Assembly (NCBI GenBank): GCA_014800245.1
Contig: JAAVGM010000006.1
Location: 1 to 64,000 of the forward strand
Reading direction: 5' to 3'
DNA from: Bacteroidales bacterium
Lineage (GTDB): Bacteria > Bacteroidota > Bacteroidia > Bacteroidales > Muribaculaceae
Length of the DNA: 64,000 nt
The notes beneath the pieces were generated by a model. It was given only the letters and a program-made list of their open reading frames with translations. It did no database searches and was not told the DNA's origin. The position numbers were made by a program, and so were the translations under genes. Every line of letters starts with the position of its first letter. Within the stretch, counting starts at the first letter, position 1. Positions 1 to 10,000 of this stretch are shown here, in pieces.

Positions 1-90
1 AGTATGTCATTGTTCTTTTGCAAATCTCGCGGCTCATCCGCTCTTGCGAGCGTGGCTCGTTTCTCGTTTGCGGTTGCAAAGTTATAACAT
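1..90 (-). promoter_or_regulatory. Leftward promoter and structured leader, possibly of an rRNA operon
   Basis: On the minus strand a perfect Bacteroidota -7 box (TAACTTTG, 77-84) is followed by GCAACCGC and then a GC-rich leader with complementary stretches (GAGCCACGCTCGC and a further GAGCCGCGAG segment) that runs off the left edge. No protein start is visible before the edge. Strong TAnnTTTG promoters followed at once by a GC-rich untranslated leader are typical of Bacteroides rRNA operons, and the leader ends in an AAAGAACAATGACATA stretch that could be a boxA-like region. The rRNA assignment is an inference, because the downstream gene lies outside the window. Confidence 0.45.
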
Positions 91-220
91 TTTTCAGCGA
101 TGCGCAAGTTTTTGTTCAATTTTCTTGGAGATTTTCTTTCCTTATATCTTTATTCTTCTAATATTCAATTCAATCAATAAATGTTAAAATATCTTTCGTT
201 TTGTTAATGGTAAATTTTTA

Positions 221-310
221 TGGAGAGGGATTGATAAGGGGATTAAAGGAATTAAGGGGACTAAGGCGAGTAACGGGAACTAAGGAGACTAAGAAATCTA
301 AATGGAATAA
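221..310. repeat. Degenerate 9-bp tandem repeat (GGAATTAAG-like)
   Basis: About nine imperfect units of roughly 9 bp (for example GGAATTAAG, GGGACTAAG, GAGACTAAG) lie in the 300-bp gap before the acyl-CoA synthetase gene. The same style of short-period A/G-rich minisatellite recurs elsewhere in the window (near 20100, 21000-21200, 21900-22100 and 49710-49795). No coding sequence is visible here. Confidence 0.6.
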
Positions 311-342
311 AAAGGGGCGAAAGCAATTTTGCCTTCGCCCCT
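305..342 (-). terminator. Rho-independent terminator of the acyl-CoA synthetase gene
   Basis: A 9-bp stem (AGGGGCGAA paired with TTCGCCCCT) lies 55 bp past the synthetase stop and, read on the minus strand, is followed by TTTTTA. Position and T-tract fit an intrinsic terminator. Confidence 0.8.
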
Positions 343-396
343 ATTCATTATTTCTTTTCTTTTATGATTGATTCCCTTTTAGAATTAATTCCCCTT

Positions 397-2061
397 TTAC
401 GAATAAAGGAATCGCTTGATGCTCCTTTTTGGAGTCTTTTCAAATTCTTCATCGTAAATTTTGAAATCCTTCACCTTTGAATAGGCCGGAATATCCTTAT
501 TGAGTGTATCGACATTATCAGCCATGATTTTCTCCAATTTATCGCGGTCGATCCCATCTTTCATGGCTGCATCGAAATCAGGATGAATCAACGCTACAAT
601 CTGACCATCCCTTTCTACCACCAATGATTCATTTACATATGGAAGATTGTTGAGCTTGGCTTCAATCTCTTCGGGATAGATATTCTGACCTGATGGTCCG
701 AGAATCATCGTCTTGGATCTTCCCATGATGAAGATAAATCCGTCACTGTCGATTATACCACGGTCGCCGGTATCCATCCATCCATCTTCTTTCATCACCT
801 CCTCGGTGGCTTTAGGATTCTTATAATAACCATCCATAACATTCATCCCACGCACCTGCAGGTTGCCGGGGACATGTGTCGGATCGGGAGAATCTACCCG
901 TATCTCCATTCTATCCACAATTTTTCCTACGGAATGTGGCTTAGTGGCATCGGAAGGAGCATATGAAATAAGAGGTCCACATTCGGTCATGCCATAACCC
1001 ACTGTGAGAGGGAAGTTTATACTTGTAAGAAATTTCTCCACATCGGCATTCAGAGGAGCACCTCCCACTATCACCTCGTGGAGATTTCCCCCGAAGGCAT
1101 CCATCAACTGTTTCCGAATTTTCTTCAAAATCAAATCCTTGATATATGGGAGTTTCAAAAGGAATTTCATCTTCGGCTTCTCAATCACCGGAAACACCTT
1201 ACTCTTTATTATCTTCTCGATGACAAGAGGGACAGTGACCACCAATTTCGGACGCACCTCCGCGAAGGCAGAGAGAATCACTTTCGGCGAGGGAAGCTTT
1301 GTAAGGAAGTGGCAATGGCAACCCTTAGAAATCGGATGAAGCATCTCGACAGTCATGCCATAGAGATGAGCCAAAGGCAACATATTTACAATATCATCTC
1401 CCGGCTTGAACCAATCCAGATTCTCTACACAGAATTTAATATTGCTCCAAATACTCCTGAAAGGAAGCATCACACCTTTTGACATTCCGGTGGATCCAGC
1501 TGTATAGTTGATGAGCGCAAGATCATCGGGTGAATCCTGAAAATAATCGAGAGCATCCTTCGAGAAACTATATGGATATTTCTTCCCGAAAATCTCATTT
1601 ATATCATTGCGTGTGTCAGTGAGTTTTTTGCTTCTTGAAAGAGGCATCCCAAACTCGCTGATAAAAATCGCACCAACAAGGTCGGGGAGATCCTTCTCAT
1701 CCAAGTTTTCCCAAATCGATGCATCCACAAACAGAAGTTTAGCCTCCGAATGATTCACGAGATGGTGAATGGTCTCGGGTTTGAACTCATGAAGAATCGG
1801 CACGGCAACAACGCCGGATGTGAGACATGAAATAAAGATTACAGCCCAGTTTGATGAGTTTTTACCGCAGATGGCCACCTTATCACCCTTCTTCAAACCG
1901 GCGGCATCAAAAATAATATGAAGTTTGGCAATCTGCTCAGCAAGATCCTTATACTGATAATTTATCCCTCCCACATCAGAGAGAGCCATCTTATTCCAAT
2001 TTTTTTCTATCGATTTTTTTATAATCGCATTCAGCGATCTATCTTCATTACTTTCTTTCAT
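397..2061 (-). CDS. AMP-dependent synthetase/ligase (long-chain acyl-CoA synthetase type)
   Basis: 554 residues from the ATG at 2061; a TTG nine bases upstream is a less likely start. It would activate a carboxylic acid, probably a fatty acid, to an acyl-adenylate and then a CoA thioester. ANL-family motifs are clear and in order: the phosphate-binding loop YTAGSTGMSKG near residue 187, the adenine motif GYGMTECGP near 356, and the hinge DGWMDTGDRG near 427 followed by GRSK. There is no signal peptide, so it should be cytoplasmic or membrane-associated. It is transcribed alone: a hairpin separates it from the upstream tdk pair and a terminator follows its stop. Two copies of a 20-bp direct repeat sit 30-70 bp before the start and may be a control site. 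Substrate chain length cannot be read from sequence. Confidence 0.9.
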   Translation of the reverse strand: MKESNEDRSLNAIIKKSIEKNWNKMALSDVGGINYQYKDLAEQIAKLHIIFDAAGLKKGDKVAICGKNSSNWAVIFISCLTSGVVAVPILHEFKPETIHHLVNHSEAKLLFVDASIWENLDEKDLPDLVGAIFISEFGMPLSRSKKLTDTRNDINEIFGKKYPYSFSKDALDYFQDSPDDLALINYTAGSTGMSKGVMLPFRSIWSNIKFCVENLDWFKPGDDIVNMLPLAHLYGMTVEMLHPISKGCHCHFLTKLPSPKVILSAFAEVRPKLVVTVPLVIEKIIKSKVFPVIEKPKMKFLLKLPYIKDLILKKIRKQLMDAFGGNLHEVIVGGAPLNADVEKFLTSINFPLTVGYGMTECGPLISYAPSDATKPHSVGKIVDRMEIRVDSPDPTHVPGNLQVRGMNVMDGYYKNPKATEEVMKEDGWMDTGDRGIIDSDGFIFIMGRSKTMILGPSGQNIYPEEIEAKLNNLPYVNESLVVERDGQIVALIHPDFDAAMKDGIDRDKLEKIMADNVDTLNKDIPAYSKVKDFKIYDEEFEKTPKRSIKRFLYS

Positions 2062-2090
2062 AAGCAACAATAAATTACGTATTCCCGAAA

Positions 2091-2130
2091 GAATACCATA
2101 TAGTTTAAAAGAATACCATATAGTTTAATA
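2091..2130. repeat. Two tandem copies of a 20-bp direct repeat upstream of the acyl-CoA synthetase
   Basis: The unit GAATACCATATAGTTTAAaA occurs twice head to tail (2091-2110 and 2111-2130), differing at one base. The pair begins 30 bp upstream of the ATG at 2061, in the promoter or 5' leader, so it could be a tandem operator or a small local duplication. Confidence 0.7.
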
Positions 2131-2134
2131 GCAG

Positions 2135-2178
2135 AACAATGAGACGCGGAGAGATCTCTTCTCCCTCGTCTCATTGTT
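2135..2178 (-). terminator. Terminator hairpin after the tdk/UPF0597 operon
   Basis: A 12-bp perfect stem (AACAATGAGACG with CGTCTCATTGTT) lies 45 bp past the stop of the UPF0597 gene. The T-tract is weak, so it may work as a 3'-protecting hairpin as well as a terminator. Confidence 0.65.
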
Positions 2179-2222
2179 ATAACATAAAAAAATCGATTGA
2201 TGTTCAGTGGAGAGTGGTCATA

Positions 2223-3515
2223 TCATTTCTCCACCATTATTTTAAGCACCAAACGGTCGGTCTCTTGCATTGCATCTCTTCCGATCATGGTGAGATTGCG
2301 AATTGTACGGTCAATATCTGCAGCTACGATACCCTCTGCTTCAGTGACACATTTTCCATTCATAGCCATCATAGCCGACATTACAGCAGTGGAAACGCCG
2401 GAAGAAATTTTCATCGCACACGCCGGCTTCGCGCCGTCGCAGATCATCCCCGTAAGATTTGCCACCATATTTTTGATAGCCGCGCAGATTCGAGCGAAAT
2501 CGCCACCCATAAGATACACCAAACCTGCCGATGCTCCCGTGGATGCCACTACACAACCGCATAGAGCCGACAGCCTTCCCAAGCTCTGCTTGATATAGAT
2601 GCTTGTGAGATGGCTCAGAATCAAAGCGCGCGTGGTGGATTCCTCATCCGCCTCCATATCTTCTGCATATGATATTACGGGGAGTGTGCATGTGATCCCC
2701 TGGTTGCCGCTACCTGAATTAGACATTACGGAGATCGGCGCTCCTCCCATTCTGGCATCGCAAGCGGCTGATGTGAGGCATATTATATGTTCGAGGGGTG
2801 TATCTCCAAAAAGATGGCGACCATGACGGCGTATTGTCGATCCTAATGAATGTCCATAATCGCCCGACAATGCCGTATCGGCAGCAGCCTTATTGATTCT
2901 CCCTGCCTCAAGAATGAATTCTATCTCCTCAAGGGGAGCTTCGGTGGCGAAACGATACACTGCCTCCATAGAAAGCTCCATCTCGTCACATTCATCAGTG
3001 GAAGCACACCCTTCCTCCTCTTTATATAGAATATGGTCGTTCTTGCGGATAAGAATGAAGTTGGTATGCGAGCCGGAAATAACAGCCTCTCCTTTATCTT
3101 CCTCTCCATCCTCTCTCATTTTTCTTGCCACAACCTCAATGTGAAGATTCGAGGGTGTGCAGGGGAGATGACTTATCCTGATTCTGCCATCATTTATAAA
3201 TCGGCGCCCCTCCTCCAAGGCTTGGGGAGAAACATCCTTCAACACCTCAAGGCCATATTCCGACTTGCCTATCAAGGCGCCCAAGGCCACGGCAATCGGC
3301 AGCCCAATCATCCCCGTGCCGGGGATACCGACACCCATTGCATTCTTAATGATATTGCCGCTCAGACCCAATTCAATGAAATCAGGCAATTCACCCAAAG
3401 TTTCAACGGCCTTGGCTACACATAAAGCCACTGCCACTGGCTCGGTGCATCCCATTGCAGGAACAACCTCACGCTTTATCATCCGGATAATCCTATCCCT
3501 TGTCTCTTTTTCCAT
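2223..3515 (-). CDS. UPF0597 family protein (L-cysteine desulfidase / serine dehydratase alpha-like)
   Basis: 430 residues. The family relates to the iron-sulfur-dependent L-serine dehydratase alpha fold and to archaeal L-cysteine desulfidase, which makes pyruvate, ammonia and sulfide from cysteine. The N-terminal GCTEP motif (around residue 22) and later cysteines in CLTSAACDARMGG and MICDGAKPAC are the expected [4Fe-4S] ligand candidates, alongside a Ser/Gly-rich SNSGSGNQG segment. No signal peptide; cytoplasmic. It begins 12 bp after the thymidine kinase stop on the same strand, so the two are probably co-transcribed. Physiological activity in this family is only partly settled, so the substrate is left open. 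Confidence 0.85.
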   Translation of the reverse strand: MEKETRDRIIRMIKREVVPAMGCTEPVAVALCVAKAVETLGELPDFIELGLSGNIIKNAMGVGIPGTGMIGLPIAVALGALIGKSEYGLEVLKDVSPQALEEGRRFINDGRIRISHLPCTPSNLHIEVVARKMREDGEEDKGEAVISGSHTNFILIRKNDHILYKEEEGCASTDECDEMELSMEAVYRFATEAPLEEIEFILEAGRINKAAADTALSGDYGHSLGSTIRRHGRHLFGDTPLEHIICLTSAACDARMGGAPISVMSNSGSGNQGITCTLPVISYAEDMEADEESTTRALILSHLTSIYIKQSLGRLSALCGCVVASTGASAGLVYLMGGDFARICAAIKNMVANLTGMICDGAKPACAMKISSGVSTAVMSAMMAMNGKCVTEAEGIVAADIDRTIRNLTMIGRDAMQETDRLVLKIMVEK

Positions 3516-3527
3516 GGTAAAGATAAA

Positions 3528-4160
3528 TTAGTTTTCTCCTATATCACTACACCAGTGTGCATTATTCTTTTCAATTTTTCTATTGCGCCAGCATTTACGG
3601 CACACCGACATATACTTGTCGTTCCCTCCAATCTCCACTACCTCGCCTTCTGTGATGATCTCTCCATTCTCATCTATACGGGCATTCACGATAGTCTTCC
3701 TTCCACAAGAACATGTGGATTTCACTTCATCTATCGTGTCGGCAATCTCAAATAATCTGCGCGAACCCTCGAAAAGTTGCGAGCGAAAATCTGTGCGCAA
3801 TCCATAGCAGAGCACATTGATACCGAAGTCGTCAACAAGCCGGGAGAGCTGATCCACCTGCTCGGGGGAAAGAAACTGAGCCTCGTCAACGAGAATCCAC
3901 TCAGCATGTGGCAATCTTGCATTGACCTTCTCATGTATCATCTCATAGAGGTCGGTTTCGGGATATATCCATCCGCATTCACGCTCTATGCCGATTCGGC
4001 TGCGTATCACATTCTTCGCATCGCGAGTATCTATTGCAGGTTTAAAACATAGATAAGGTATATTTCTTTCTTCGAAATTATAGGCTGTGGTAAGCAACAT
4101 AGCTGTTTTTGCCGATCCCATTGTGCCATATTTGAAGTATAGTTTTCCAAGTCGTCCCAT
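3528..4160 (-). CDS. tdk: Thymidine kinase
   Basis: 210 residues, the normal size for a type II (TK1-like) thymidine kinase, which phosphorylates thymidine with ATP in the salvage pathway. The P-loop GTMGSAKT lies near residue 13, the DEAQF Walker B-like motif near 90, and paired cysteines (CSCG and CRKC) that would bind structural zinc lie in the C-terminal half. It heads an apparent two-gene unit with the UPF0597 gene. A 333-bp AT-rich gap separates it from the divergent membrane-protein gene. Confidence 0.95.
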   Translation of the reverse strand: MGRLGKLYFKYGTMGSAKTAMLLTTAYNFEERNIPYLCFKPAIDTRDAKNVIRSRIGIERECGWIYPETDLYEMIHEKVNARLPHAEWILVDEAQFLSPEQVDQLSRLVDDFGINVLCYGLRTDFRSQLFEGSRRLFEIADTIDEVKSTCSCGRKTIVNARIDENGEIITEGEVVEIGGNDKYMSVCRKCWRNRKIEKNNAHWCSDIGEN

Positions 4161-4493
4161 GAAAATAAATTTCTGATGTCAGCTACTTAAGTTGGTTTAA
4201 CTTATTTACGAATGCGAATTTACAAAGAATTTTTTGTATAAACATTATGATTCTAAAATATTTTTATTGTGCTGAAGATGTTAAAAAAATATATTATCAA
4301 TAAAATTTCAAATTGAATTACAATCTCTTATATAAAATAAGAATAAATTAATTAAAAAATCTTAAAAAAATTTCAACTTTTTCAAAACAATTTCTCATCT
4401 GCCATTGTTATCATAACATCAAAAACTAATAAATGAACAAATAACGAGAGTAAAAAATTCATAGAATCTATCAAAAATAAATCAGATTTCACT
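4161..4493. other. AT-rich divergent intergenic region
   Basis: 333 bp of strongly AT-rich DNA between tdk (leftward) and a membrane-protein gene (rightward). It must hold both promoters, but no unambiguous TAnnTTTG box with good spacing could be assigned. No coding sequence, tRNA or strong hairpin was seen. Confidence 0.6.
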
Positions 4494-5081
4494 ATGAGCA
4501 GTCTAAATGTCATATCAATCAATCCGGCACAAAGCGCAAAGTCTGCGCTTCACCCAGAAGTGTTTGAGCGTATCGCACGCGAATACCGTGTTAACCGCGA
4601 TATGACAAAGATTAATCTTTCGGCCAAGCGCACAATCAATTTCATTTTCGGCATCAGCAAACGCATCTCGCGTTCCATGTCAGTTAAATTGCTTGCTGCA
4701 AGATTTGTGGCAGGATCTTCTCTTATCGGATTCTCTCTCTATCAGGGTCTCTGTCTTGAAGCTTTCTCTGTTTCCTGGGCAATGATGATTTTCGGACTCT
4801 CTCTCGTATTTGGATTTTTCAATCGTTTTGTTTCGCTTGCAGCCCTCGGATTCTTCGGATTTCTTAGCGTAAACTCTGCAATGGCCACTTCTACTCCCGA
4901 TTGGATCACAATCATTCCTGCTATCGGAGCTTTGTTCTTCCTCTTTGCAGGTCCGGGTCTTTACAGTGTGGATCAGTTGATGCGCAAAGCTTCCTTCAAA
5001 TATGCTAAGGCACACGCCAAGGCTAAGGCTGAGAAACTTGCAGAGAACCGCCTCTCCTACCGCGCAATGAGATATGTATAA
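4494..5081 (+). CDS. Uncharacterised inner-membrane protein with four predicted membrane segments
   Basis: 195 residues. A polar N-terminal ~65 residues rich in Arg/Lys and Ser precedes about four hydrophobic segments (roughly 68-88, 92-110, 112-130 and 138-155), then a basic, Ala/Lys-rich cytoplasmic tail with several Lys-Ala repeats. The arrangement recalls small DoxX/DUF2892-like membrane proteins, but no diagnostic motif was recognised and no function is proposed. It stands alone between tdk and nth, with its own terminator 27 bp past the stop. Confidence 0.75.
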   Translation: MSSLNVISINPAQSAKSALHPEVFERIAREYRVNRDMTKINLSAKRTINFIFGISKRISRSMSVKLLAARFVAGSSLIGFSLYQGLCLEAFSVSWAMMIFGLSLVFGFFNRFVSLAALGFFGFLSVNSAMATSTPDWITIIPAIGALFFLFAGPGLYSVDQLMRKASFKYAKAHAKAKAEKLAENRLSYRAMRYV

Positions 5082-5107
5082 TTGAGCTTAACTATCGATA
5101 TATAATT

Positions 5108-5142
5108 AGCGACATGAGAGTCTCATGTCGCTTTCTTTTTAT
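5108..5142 (+). terminator. Rho-independent terminator of the membrane-protein gene
   Basis: A perfect 11-bp stem (AGCGACATGAG with CTCATGTCGCT) with a three-base loop is followed by TTCTTTTT on the plus strand. Confidence 0.9.
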
Positions 5143-5156
5143 CTGTTCCTATTATA

Positions 5157-5792
5157 TTACTTCCCCGTGTAAGTCTTGCAATAATCCCGGATCACGCATT
5201 CCATACATTCCGGCTTTCTTGCCTTGCATACATATCGCCCATGAAGAATGAGCCAATGATGTGCCTTTGCCACAAGATCTTCCGGGATATACTTCATCAA
5301 AGTTTTCTCCGTCTCCAATGGTGTCTTGGAATTATTAGTGAGTCCTATCCTGTTGCTTACGCGGAACACATGCGTATCCACAGCCATTGCAGCCTTATTC
5401 CAAACCACCGACAACATCACATTGGCCGTCTTTCTCCCTACTCCCGGCAACTTCATCAGATTGTCTATATCTGTGGGCATCTCCCCTCCGAACTCCTCAG
5501 TGAGCAGACGGGCAGCGCGCAAAAGATGACGAGTCTTGTTATTAGGGAATGTTACGCTCTTAATGTATTCATACACCTCCTCCTCGGTTGAGGCAGCCAG
5601 ATCAGCAGGTTCGGGGAAACGCTCAAAAAGAGCCGGAGTCACCATATTTATCCGCTTATCCGTGCATTGCGCAGAGAGAATCACCGCCAATAAAAGATGA
5701 AACGGAGTGTCGTATTGCAACTCCGTTTTAGGTTCGGGCATCACCTCCTGAAAAATGGAGATGACGCCCGCATATCTTTGCTTGATTGTCAT
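5157..5792 (-). CDS. nth: Endonuclease III (DNA glycosylase/AP lyase)
   Basis: 211 residues, the standard length. It removes oxidised pyrimidines and cleaves the abasic site in base excision repair. The helix-hairpin-helix LPGVGRKTANV (around 113-123) carries the catalytic lysine, AVDTHVFRV carries the catalytic aspartate about 18 residues on, and a C-terminal C-x6-C-x2-C-x5-C pattern binds [4Fe-4S]. The gene starts 8 bp after the pheS stop, so it is probably translated from the pheS transcript. Confidence 0.96.
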   Translation of the reverse strand: MTIKQRYAGVISIFQEVMPEPKTELQYDTPFHLLLAVILSAQCTDKRINMVTPALFERFPEPADLAASTEEEVYEYIKSVTFPNNKTRHLLRAARLLTEEFGGEMPTDIDNLMKLPGVGRKTANVMLSVVWNKAAMAVDTHVFRVSNRIGLTNNSKTPLETEKTLMKYIPEDLVAKAHHWLILHGRYVCKARKPECMECVIRDYCKTYTGK

Positions 5793-5800
5793 TTCAGAAA

Positions 5801-6826
5801 TTAGTTTGCGGCCTCAAATTCGCGAAGGAAGCGAACATCGTTCTCGCTGAACATTCGAAGGTCTTTCACCTTATATTTAAGGTTGGTGATTCGCTCGATA
5901 CCCATGCCGAAAGCATAACCGCTATAAATCTCCGGATCAATTCCGCAAGCTTTAAGCACGTTGGGATCCACCATTCCGCATCCAAGGATTTCCACCCATC
6001 CTGTTCCTTTACAGAATGCACACCCCTTGCCTCCGCAGATATCGCAGCTGATATCCATTTCGGCAGACGGCTCGGTGAATGGGAAATAAGAGGGACGGAG
6101 ACGTATCTTTGTCTCGGGTCCGAACATCTGGCGTGCAAAGCCGAGAAGCACCTGCTTCAAATCGGCAAATGATACATTCTTGTCGATATAAAGACCCTCA
6201 ACCTGATGGAAGAAGCAATGCGCACGCGCGGATATCGCCTCATTGCGATAAACGCGGCCGGGACATACGATTCGAATCGGGGGCTGAGTCTTCTCCATTA
6301 CTCGCGTCTGAACGGAAGATGTGTGGGTGCGAAGAAGGATATCAGCCGGATTGCGGGAGACAAAGAATGTGTCCTGCATATCGCGTGCAGGATGATCGGG
6401 AGCGAAGTTGAGCGATTCAAACACATGCCAATCATCCTCTATTTCGGGTCCTTCTGCAATTGTGAAACCCATGCTCTCAAAAATGTGAAGCATCTCGTTC
6501 TTCACGATTGTAAGGGGATGGCGTGTGCCGAGTTCTACAGGAGTGGCTGTGCGCGTAAGGTCGAGCCCTTCAAGCTCCTTGTCGCCATTCACTGCAAATT
6601 CCTCCTTAAGAGCGGCAATCTTCTCTGTGGCAAGATTCTTAAGCTCATTCACCTTCTGCCCCACCTCTTTCTTCTGATCGGCGGGAACATTGCGGAAATC
6701 AGCCATCAGAGCTGCAATACTTCCCTTCTTACTCAAATATTTTATTCGGAGCTGTTCCACCTCCTCAAGCGAGCCGGCCGTAACCCCTGAAATCTCTTCT
6801 TTAAGTTTTTCTATCTTTTCAAGCAT
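5801..6826 (-). CDS. pheS: Phenylalanyl-tRNA synthetase alpha subunit
   Basis: 341 residues from the ATG at 6826; a GTG two codons upstream is possible. It charges tRNA-Phe together with PheT, which is not in this window. The N-terminal coiled coil (about residues 1-90) and the class II catalytic core are clear: motif 2 near GRVYRNEAISARAHCFFHQ, the FTEPSAE phenylalanine-pocket motif, and the C-terminal GFGMG-like motif 3 (AFGMGIERITNL). A CxxCxGxGCxxC zinc-like loop sits between, as in many bacterial PheS. A TATATTTG promoter box lies 62 bp upstream, and nth follows in the same unit. Confidence 0.96.
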   Translation of the reverse strand: MLEKIEKLKEEISGVTAGSLEEVEQLRIKYLSKKGSIAALMADFRNVPADQKKEVGQKVNELKNLATEKIAALKEEFAVNGDKELEGLDLTRTATPVELGTRHPLTIVKNEMLHIFESMGFTIAEGPEIEDDWHVFESLNFAPDHPARDMQDTFFVSRNPADILLRTHTSSVQTRVMEKTQPPIRIVCPGRVYRNEAISARAHCFFHQVEGLYIDKNVSFADLKQVLLGFARQMFGPETKIRLRPSYFPFTEPSAEMDISCDICGGKGCAFCKGTGWVEILGCGMVDPNVLKACGIDPEIYSGYAFGMGIERITNLKYKVKDLRMFSENDVRFLREFEAAN

Positions 6827-6887
6827 ATCCACTTGTATTTTTTCGTATTATTACCAACCGCTTATGCGCGTTTGACCAATTATAGTG

Positions 6888-6895
6888 CAAATATA
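6888..6895 (-). promoter_or_regulatory. Promoter -7 box (TATATTTG) for pheS-nth
   Basis: A perfect TAnnTTTG match on the minus strand, 62 bp upstream of the pheS ATG. The -33 element was not assigned. Confidence 0.55.
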
Positions 6896-6968
6896 CAAAT
6901 TTTTCCGCAAATTGCAGAGAATAACCTTATTTAATTTCCTTTCAACCCACAATTACTATGTAGGGATA

Positions 6969-6999
6969 TAAAAAAGAAGGCGACCAATCAGCCGCCTTC
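6969..6999 (-). terminator. Rho-independent terminator of the pyruvate oxidoreductase gene
   Basis: A GAAGGCG/CGCCTTC stem lies 23 bp past the stop and is followed by a run of six T on the minus strand. Confidence 0.9.
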
Positions 7000-7021
7000 C
7001 TTATATCGATTTTATCAGTTC

Positions 7022-10000
7022 TTACTTTCTGAGAGCAATCTCTTCAGGTGAAAGCTCGGGGTCTTTACCCCAATCCTGAGCCTGAAGACGCTTGTAGTTG
7101 TTATAACGCCACATTGCATTTGCCTTGCAAGCTTCGAAGAGCTCATCCGCCTGCTCGGGATACATCTTCTGGAGCGAAGCAAAACGAACTTCACCCTTGA
7201 GGAAGTCGATAAACTTATCCCAATCCGGCTCCTTGCTATCAAGAGTGAACGGATTCTTACCCTCTTCTTCGAGAGCGGGGTTGTAGCGCCAGAGGTGCCA
7301 GTAACCGCAGTCAACGGCATCCTTCTCCTCCTGCTGAGCCTTGCCCATACCCTTCTTGATACCATGGTTGATACAGGGAGCGTATGCGATGATCAAAGAA
7401 GGACCATCATATGCCTCTGCCTCGCGGATTGCCTTGAGAGTCTGAGCATTGTCAGCGCCCATCGCTACCTGTGCCACATAAACATAGCCATAAGTAGTGG
7501 CGATCATACCAAGGTCTTTCTTGCGGATACGCTTACCGGCAGCGGCAAACTTAGCAATTGCACCGATAGGAGTAGATTTTGACGACTGACCGCCGGTATT
7601 AGAATAAACCTCTGTATCGAGCACGAGGATGTTCACATTCTTGCCGGACGCGATTACATGGTCGAGACCGCCGTAACCGATATCATAGCTTGCACCGTCA
7701 CCACCGATGATCCACTGGCTGCGCTTAGTGAGGTAATGCTCAAGAGTTACAATACCCTTGCAGATATCGCAATCGCATTTCTTAGCCTCAGCTACGAGCG
7801 CCTCGGAAGCCTTGCGGCTCTCATCTGCATTATCCTTATTATCGAGCCAGTTCTGAGCTGCAGCCTTAACCTCTGCAGAGCAGCAATCGCATGTGAGAGA
7901 TTTATTTACGAGATCCTCTACACGCGCACGCATCTTCTCATATCCGATATACATACCGAGACCGAACTCGCAGAAGTCCTCGAAGAGAGAGTTAGCCCAT
8001 GCCGGACCATGACCGTTCTCGTCGGTGGTATAAGGAGTGGAAGGAACAGAGCCTGAATAGATGGATGAGCAACCGGTGGCATTCGCTACCTGCTGACGAT
8101 CACCGAAGAGCTGAGTGATAAGCTTAACGTAAGGAGTCTCACCGCAACCTGAGCAAGCACCTGAGAACTCGAAGAGGGGCTGTGCAAACTGGCTGTTCTT
8201 AGCATTGAGCTTGACATCCACGAGGTTTTTCTTATTAGAAACCTCCTTCACGCAGTATTCCCAGTTCTTATCCTGGTCGAGCTGGCTCTCAGTGTGTACC
8301 ATTGCAAGAGCCTTGTTACCCTTCTTGCCGGGACATACGTCAACACAGTTGCCGCAACCGAGACAGTCGAGCACATCAACCTGCTGAACGAAGCGGAGAC
8401 CTGTCAAAGTCTTGCCGATAGCGGGGATAGTGTGGTCTTCGCCAAACGGAGCCTTCGCCATCTCCTCTGCATCGAGAAGGAACGGACGGATAGCAGCGTG
8501 AGGACAAACGAACGAACACTTGTTACACTGGATACAGTTCTCGGGATTCCACTCGGGAACGAATGCTGCCACACCGCGCTTTTCATAGGCTGCAGTGCCC
8601 TGCTCCCATGTGCCGTCGGCATTATCAACGAATGTGCTGACGGGAAGTCCGTAACCATCCTGTGCGTTGATCGGGCGGACAACATTAGAGATAAATTCGG
8701 GAACGTTGTCGGCTACTACTGCATCATCCTCAAGGTTAGCCCATGCGGGATCTACATCGAGCTTGGCATACTCGCCGCCACGATCTACAGCGGCATAGTT
8801 CATATTCACGATGTTCTCGCCCTTCTTGCCATAAGACTTAACGATGAATTTCTTCATCTGCTCGATAGCAAGGTCAACGGGGATAACCTCTGTGATACGG
8901 AAGAATGCGCTCTGGAGGATAGTGTTTGTGCGGTTGCCCAAACCGATCTCCTGTGCAATCTTGGATGCATTGATATAATAGAGAGTGATGTCGTTCTGTG
9001 CAAGATAACGTTTCACCTTGTTGGGAAGATTCTTTGCAAGCTCCTCGCCTTCCCAGATTGTATTGAGAAGGAATGTGCCTTTTGACTGGAGACCGCGAAG
9101 CACATCATACATGTGAAGGTAGGCCTGAACGTGGCAAGCCACGAAGTTAGGTGTGTTCACAAAATATGTTGAACGAATCGGGTTGTCGCCGAAACGGAGA
9201 TGCGAGCAAGTGAAACCACCCGACTTCTTAGAGTCGTATTCGAAGTAAGCCTGGCAATACTTGTCGGTGTTCTCACCAATAATCTTTACAGAGTTCTTGT
9301 TAGCACCTACAGTACCGTCAGCACCGAGGCCATAGAACTTAGCCTGGAAAAGACCGGGCTCAGCCACATTGACCTCCGCACGCTGAGGAAGCGAATGGAA
9401 AGTCACATCGTCAACGATACCGATTGTGAAATGGTTCTTAGGCTCGGGGAGCGAAAGATTCTCGAACACTTCGAGGATCTGAGCAGGAGTGGTATCCTTT
9501 GAAGAAAGACCGTAGCGGCCGCCAACGATAAGCGGGGCATTCTCCTTGCCATAGAAACAATCCTTGACATCAAGATAAAGGGGCTCGCCGTTAGCACCGG
9601 GCTCTTTTGTGCGGTCAAGCACTGCGATACGCTTTGCAGATGCAGGCACTGCTGCGAGGAAATGCTTGGCAGAGAAAGGACGGTAAAGATGAACAGAAAC
9701 AAGACCCACCTTCTCCCCTTTTGCGCGGAGATGATCGATAGTCTCTTTGATACACTCTGTCACCGAACCCATAGCGATGATCACGCGCTCAGCCTCGGGA
9801 TCTCCGTAATAGTCGAAGAGACCGTAGTTGCGGCCGGTGATTTTGTTGATCTCCTTGATATAGTTTTCAACAATCTCGGGGAGTGCATTGTAATAGGAAT
9901 TAGAAGCCTCACGATGCTGGAAGAACACGTCGGGGTTCTCAGCCATACCGCGAGCCACGGGAGCGTCAGGATTGAGCGCACGGCTGCGGAACTCTGCAAG

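Noticed and set aside
8294..9085. Rightward 263-codon frame opposite nifJ
   Set aside because: Shadow of a long, strongly codon-biased gene on the other strand; low-complexity, Cys/Leu-rich product without family features.
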